NCBI RefSeq assembly: GCF_019097595.1
Contig: NC_080734.1
Coordinates: forward strand, 6,046,892-6,110,891
Source: Hemibagrus wyckioides
Lineage: Eukaryota > Chordata > Actinopteri > Siluriformes > Bagridae
Length of the DNA: 64,000 bases
Reading direction: 5' to 3'
Shown: positions 60,482-64,000 of the stretch, one piece after another
How the letters are laid out: each line of letters opens with the position of its first letter
Position numbering within the stretch: the stretch's first letter is position 1
Made by a program: the position numbers and the translations under genes
The notes under the pieces: model-generated
Told to the model about the DNA's origin: nothing
Database searches by the model: none
Seen by the model: only the letters and a program-made list of their open reading frames with translations

Positions 60482-60767
60482 TGTCAGACTCATGGGTTTG
60501 AATACAAATGCAGAGTTTTATTAAAAATAAATAAAAAAAGACCTGCAGCAGACAGCAGAGCCAAAACCTGATAAATAATGCACAGAGTAAGACTCTGAGA
60601 GGGTCTAGTTGATTGAAAGCAGGTTTGAGTAATCAGAGGTGTGGAGCTTGACCAGGGGCTACAGTTCATCTGATGGGTCATGTGGTGAGGCTTGTAGCTC
60701 ACTATTAGGTTGATGATCATGGGAAGTGTAGTTTCCAGTTTAAATGGGCATGGACAGAAATCTAACA
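60482..60767 (-). mobile_element. 5' LTR of a degenerate gypsy-like element
   Basis: On the + strand it starts TGTCAGAC and ends TCTAACA, giving TG..CA ends with inverted termini (TGTCAGA against TGTTAGA). The minus-strand AATAAA (in 'gagttttatt', 60515-60524) lies near the internal-side end, as expected for R/U5. No 5-bp duplication is seen, which fits an element truncated on one side. The gag relic at 60050-60440 is downstream on the same strand. Confidence 0.65.
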
Positions 60768-60794
60768 CACAGGCTCCACATTTAAGAAATAAAT

Positions 60795-60835
60795 GCTGCC
60801 ACTGTTAGGCCCCTGAGCAAGGCCCTTAACATACA
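60795..60835 (+). repeat. SINE body scrap
   Basis: 'gctgccactgttaggcccct' and 'gagcaaggcccttaac' match the SINE body at 58970-59010. Confidence 0.6.
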
Positions 60836-60837
60836 TT

Positions 60838-61205
60838 TACATTTCTGGCATTTGGCAGACACCCTTATCCAGAGTGATGAACAAAAGAATCTAACAATGA
60901 ATACATTAACACAGGTTCAATAGGTCACAGACTTACCAGATACCATCAGCTTAAAATCTCTGTTGGGAGGAACTTTTTTTAAACACAAAATACAACAACA
61001 GCCAGTGTCTCAGCTGCCAAGGGGAAGTACATTCCACCACCTCGGTTCCAGAACAGAGAAGAGTCTAGATGTATATCTACCTTAGCCTAAGAGATAGTGG
61101 GTCCAGTCAAGCAGTGCTAGTAGATCAGAGGGAGCATGGTGCAGTGTGAGGAGTAACCCTCTCTGCTCCAGGGGCCCTGTATCCTGGCTGACCCTGTGCA
61201 ACCTC
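60838..61205 (-). repeat. LINE-related dispersed repeat, minus strand
   Basis: 'ggcatttggcagacaccctt' and 'atccagag' (the reversed 'ctggataag..tgccaaatgcc' tail also present at 41860-41885) are followed by 'aggtcacagacttac', 'ttccaccacctcggttcc', 'agaacagagaagagtcta', 'gtccagtcaagcagtgctag' and 'gagcatggtgcagtgtgagg', phrases I associate with a common catfish/teleost repeat. Confidence 0.6.
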
Positions 61206-62084
61206 CAAAGTTGGGATATGCAAAAAAAGATGTATATGTGACAAGTGTAAAGGATTCTTGTTCATTCCTGTGTAGCCAAATATTACAGCAGTAGTAATTA
61301 ACATATGACTGGGATGGGATTATACTCATTTGTCTGGTAAACTGCATTGTTCCTGACCATTAATTCCAGCCCTAAAAATTCCTAGCAGAAACTCTGTACA
61401 GGACATAAAAACCAACTGCTGAAATGCCACAGTTTATTGTTCTTTGCACTCAATGTGCTAGAGTTTGTTCAGCCGAATCAGTCTTAAAAATTAAATTGGA
61501 ACAATGACTTGTGGGAATTGGCTTTGGAGGTTTGCCTTCCTCAAATATACACCAGTAGCATTTGGCCAAGATGTTCTCTGAGCTTTAGCTTCAACTCACA
61601 AGGCTCCTCAGTATGGCAGTGCAGACTGAAACTGTTTACTTCTGTGTTCAAGGGGTACCGACTCCCCCAAATGATGTCAGTTCCTGTTATATTTACGTGA
61701 TCTGTCTCAGTAAAGAATATCCCTCTGTTAACTACAGTATATGTGAAGCAGCATGCACAGTTGAATCTTTAGGGGTTCCTCCATTGTTATTGGCTAAAAA
61801 GAAGCGAGCTGTTGAAGAAATCGGATTTGTTTTCTTCTAGTGTAAAGGTGGACACAGTTGTTGTGGCTTGCTTGTATTGGTCAGTTTAGTAAGGATGAAT
61901 AATAAGGTGATATACACATACGGGTAAGAATCTGGGCAAGAACATTGTTCTTTAGTTTTAGCAAACAATCAATTAAGAAATTTCACTTGTGAGAGTGGTT
62001 TTAACTGAATACATACTGTAGTGCATTTCAATGAAATTTATAAAGATTTTATTACACTCAGTTATGCTCTTGCAGCTATATTCC
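61206..62084. other. Unannotated non-coding stretch
   Basis: No feature recognised; two overlapping + frames at 61509-61840 have no domain. Confidence 0.4.
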
Positions 62085-62230
62085 CATTTTATCCAGGACA
62101 GGGTCACTGTTGGTCTGAAGCATTTTCCAGAAACATGCATGAGGTGTGAATACAGCATGAGGAAGGAAACTCTATAACCCAGAGGAAATCCATGTGAACA
62201 CAGGAAGAACATGCACAAATCAGACATGGT
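62085..62230 (-). repeat. Dispersed repeat fragment (family R)
   Basis: 'ttttatccaggacagggtca', 'aacatgcatgaggtgtgaat' and 'aggaagaacatgcacaaat' match, reversed, the common teleost repeat also seen at 9215-9420. Confidence 0.5.
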
Positions 62231-62267
62231 ACATTTATACCTCAGCTGCTATCTATTATTTCTGCTT

Positions 62268-62535
62268 TCTTCTTTCAAAGTACTTGAAGCTGTGTCCTTC
62301 ACCTCCAGAGGTCAGGGCAACTGTGGTTTCTGAGCCCGCCCTAGTAACACCTGAAAATCTTTCACACCTAGGAGTCATTTGGAGTAGTTAATCGTCCATG
62401 TTTCTAAAAGTTCTTGATCTCTTCTTTCAAAGTTCTTGAACCTGTGTCCTTCATAATGGTCAGGGCAGCACCTGAGAACAGGTCAGGGTTAGAATGAGAA
62501 CTTCACAACTAGGAGTCATTTGGTATAGTCCATCT
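62268..62535. repeat. Tandem duplication of about 145 bp
   Basis: Copy 1 (62268-62395) and copy 2 (62421-62535) share 'cttctttcaaag', 'cttgaagctgtgtccttca' (copy 2 'cttgaacctgtgtccttca'), 'ggtcagggca' and 'taggagtcatttgg'. Copy 2 has small insertions and deletions; the offset falls from about 153 to 141 bp across the unit. Confidence 0.85.
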
Positions 62536-62894
62536 AGCCGATCCTCTATGCTTTTTAAAGATAGGAAGAAACTATAGAACATGAAGTAAACCCACTCGGA
62601 CATTAACCTGAGCTCAGGACTGAATCATTTGTTGAGTTGTGAGATGGCAATGCTACGAAGTTCACCATCATGCCAATGCTTTTTAATAAGTGCACTGAGG
62701 AAAACTACAAAGTGCTGCTGTCTCTAATCTGACAAGATGCATCATCTCATCTCTCCACTTCACGGTACTCTGTAGTCATTCGCTTCTTCATCTTGTTCTG
62801 AGAGGGTGTACGACAAGCTACTCAGCTCTACACAAGCTCTACACTACACCGATTCAGAACCATCCATCCTAATATGCATCAGGGTGTCTACATT
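62536..62894. other. Unannotated non-coding stretch
   Basis: No feature recognised. Confidence 0.4.
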
Positions 62895-63010
62895 CACATT
62901 TCCATTTTATTCGTTTGGCAGATGCTTTTATCCAAAGTGCCACGGAGGCAGAAACCAATTCAAGGTTAGAGCTGTAATACAAGAGCTACAGATTTCCATC
63001 AAACTCAAAA
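62895..63010 (-). repeat. LINE/SINE-type tail fragment
   Basis: 'tttattcgtttggcagatgc' and 'ttttatccaaagtgccac' are the reversed tail motif of fish LINE/SINE families. The body continues indistinctly to about 63300. Confidence 0.5.
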
Positions 63011-64000
63011 AGTGATCATACAGTTCTTCAAAGAAGACTAACTTAGAATGAATAAAGTAGTACATAAAAACAGCATTAATGCAGTGAAATATACAAAATC
63101 AACAAAAAATGTCAGAATGGCATTGGAGAACACACACACAGTGTTTCTGGATTAATGTTCAGTTCTCTCTGAAGAGCTGAGATCTCATGTAGAAGGATTG
63201 GAGATCAAGTTGAAGGACACTGAAGCACAGATTGCATGCAAAACATTTTGGGATTGCTTGGTCTGAGTCGGAAAAGGGTGTCATGCCAAAACCATGGTCA
63301 CTGTCACGACTCTAAAATGTATCTCAGTCTATATTAAACTCTAGTGATAAATGTCAAGAGATTTTTTGTGACAAATCTGGACATTCATTATTGCCATAAG
63401 AGGAAAATTTATAGTCATTGACTGCACTAGAACGTTTTGATTTATTAAATAGCCGGAAGATTTGACTAGACTTGAACACTGGCCATAACAAACAGACCAA
63501 AACAATAGCTGAAATAACACTGATCAGCACAATTCCTCTGGCTGATATGACTGGTCACACAATGATAAGTGAACTTGCTCATGATAAACCTGCTTAATAT
63601 TCTACGTCCTTGCTTATTCGCCTGACACTGTCAAGAAAACGATGGCTCCTTGCTGCTTTGTTGTACTCATAACCAAGATGTCAGGACTTCCTTTTCAGTT
63701 TTCTGACAGCCATATGTCATTTTACACTTTGTCTTTGCTGAAATGTCCTGCAGAATTCATGAAATATGCTAAATAGCACTGTACAGTATTTTAGATTGGG
63801 AGCATAAAAGCATCCTCAGCTAGAAAACTAGTTTATTTAATCATCTGGTCAATCTGAAATGCTTTTGACTGTCTGTGTCATGAAAGTAGAATAAAAATAA
63901 ACTAGATAAAACTAGAAATAGAATTAAGTGTACAGTTGAAAATGGAAAAAAAATGTATAGCTTTTGTTTTTCTTTGGCTGCTCCCTGTCCTGGGTTCAGA
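63011..64000. other. Unannotated non-coding stretch
   Basis: No gene or further repeat boundary recognised up to the window end. Confidence 0.4.

Overview
The window reads as gene-poor nuclear DNA from a teleost fish, most likely a catfish-type (siluriform/ostariophysan) genome. The grounds are AT-rich sequence, abundant Tc1-like transposons with their short deleted derivatives, tRNA-derived SINEs, fish LINE 3' tails, and dense microsatellites. The organism is inferred from repeat families recalled from general knowledge; no database was searched. I found no host protein-coding exon, tRNA, rRNA or CRISPR array that I can support. Nearly all open frames are short and fall in repeats or random sequence. 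The only recognisable protein genes are transposon relics.

Layout: 1-87 is the end of a Tc1-like element. 373-3015 is a long 37-bp minisatellite with higher-order structure. 3-10 kb holds scattered LTR, SINE and LINE scraps. 11.83-13.2 kb is a second minisatellite (22 bp) with block-wise variant units. 17.03-18.97 kb is a degenerate 4-bp-phased array split by a complete solo LTR (17713-18165) with a perfect 5-bp target duplication. 21.8-27.1 kb has a SINE, two deleted Tc1-like elements, LTR/LINE fragments and a CTTT/CTTC microsatellite. 28.7-30.4 kb has GAAA and GATA microsatellites next to a near-intact Tc1-like transposon whose transposase frame is broken by a single nonsense codon. 33.75-34.62 kb is a 30-bp array containing one inverted unit that makes a 19-bp perfect hairpin. 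37.9-39.1 kb has another deleted Tc1 and a 140-bp AT tract. 41.3-41.9 kb is a LINE 3' end. 42.1-44.3 kb contains two short repeat pairs in mirror-like order. 46-52.4 kb has further Tc1 derivatives and a CCAT-based array with ~105-bp higher-order periodicity. 57.7-61.2 kb holds SINEs, a LINE-type 3' unit and the 5' end of a degenerate Ty3/gypsy-like retroelement (LTR plus gag relic, minus strand).

There is no operon or pathway here. What can be read is a history of transposition, internal deletion and tandem amplification. Several unique, repeat-free stretches (about 3.3, 8.3, 13.7, 20.8, 24.3, 27.9, 35.6, 43.2 and 45.4 kb) look like possible conserved non-coding elements because of homeobox-like AT cores and E-boxes, but that needs cross-species alignment. 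I saw no convincing undescribed biological system. The most distinctive structures are the two minisatellites, the solo LTR inside a 4-bp-phased array, and the Tc1 copy one codon away from an open frame.
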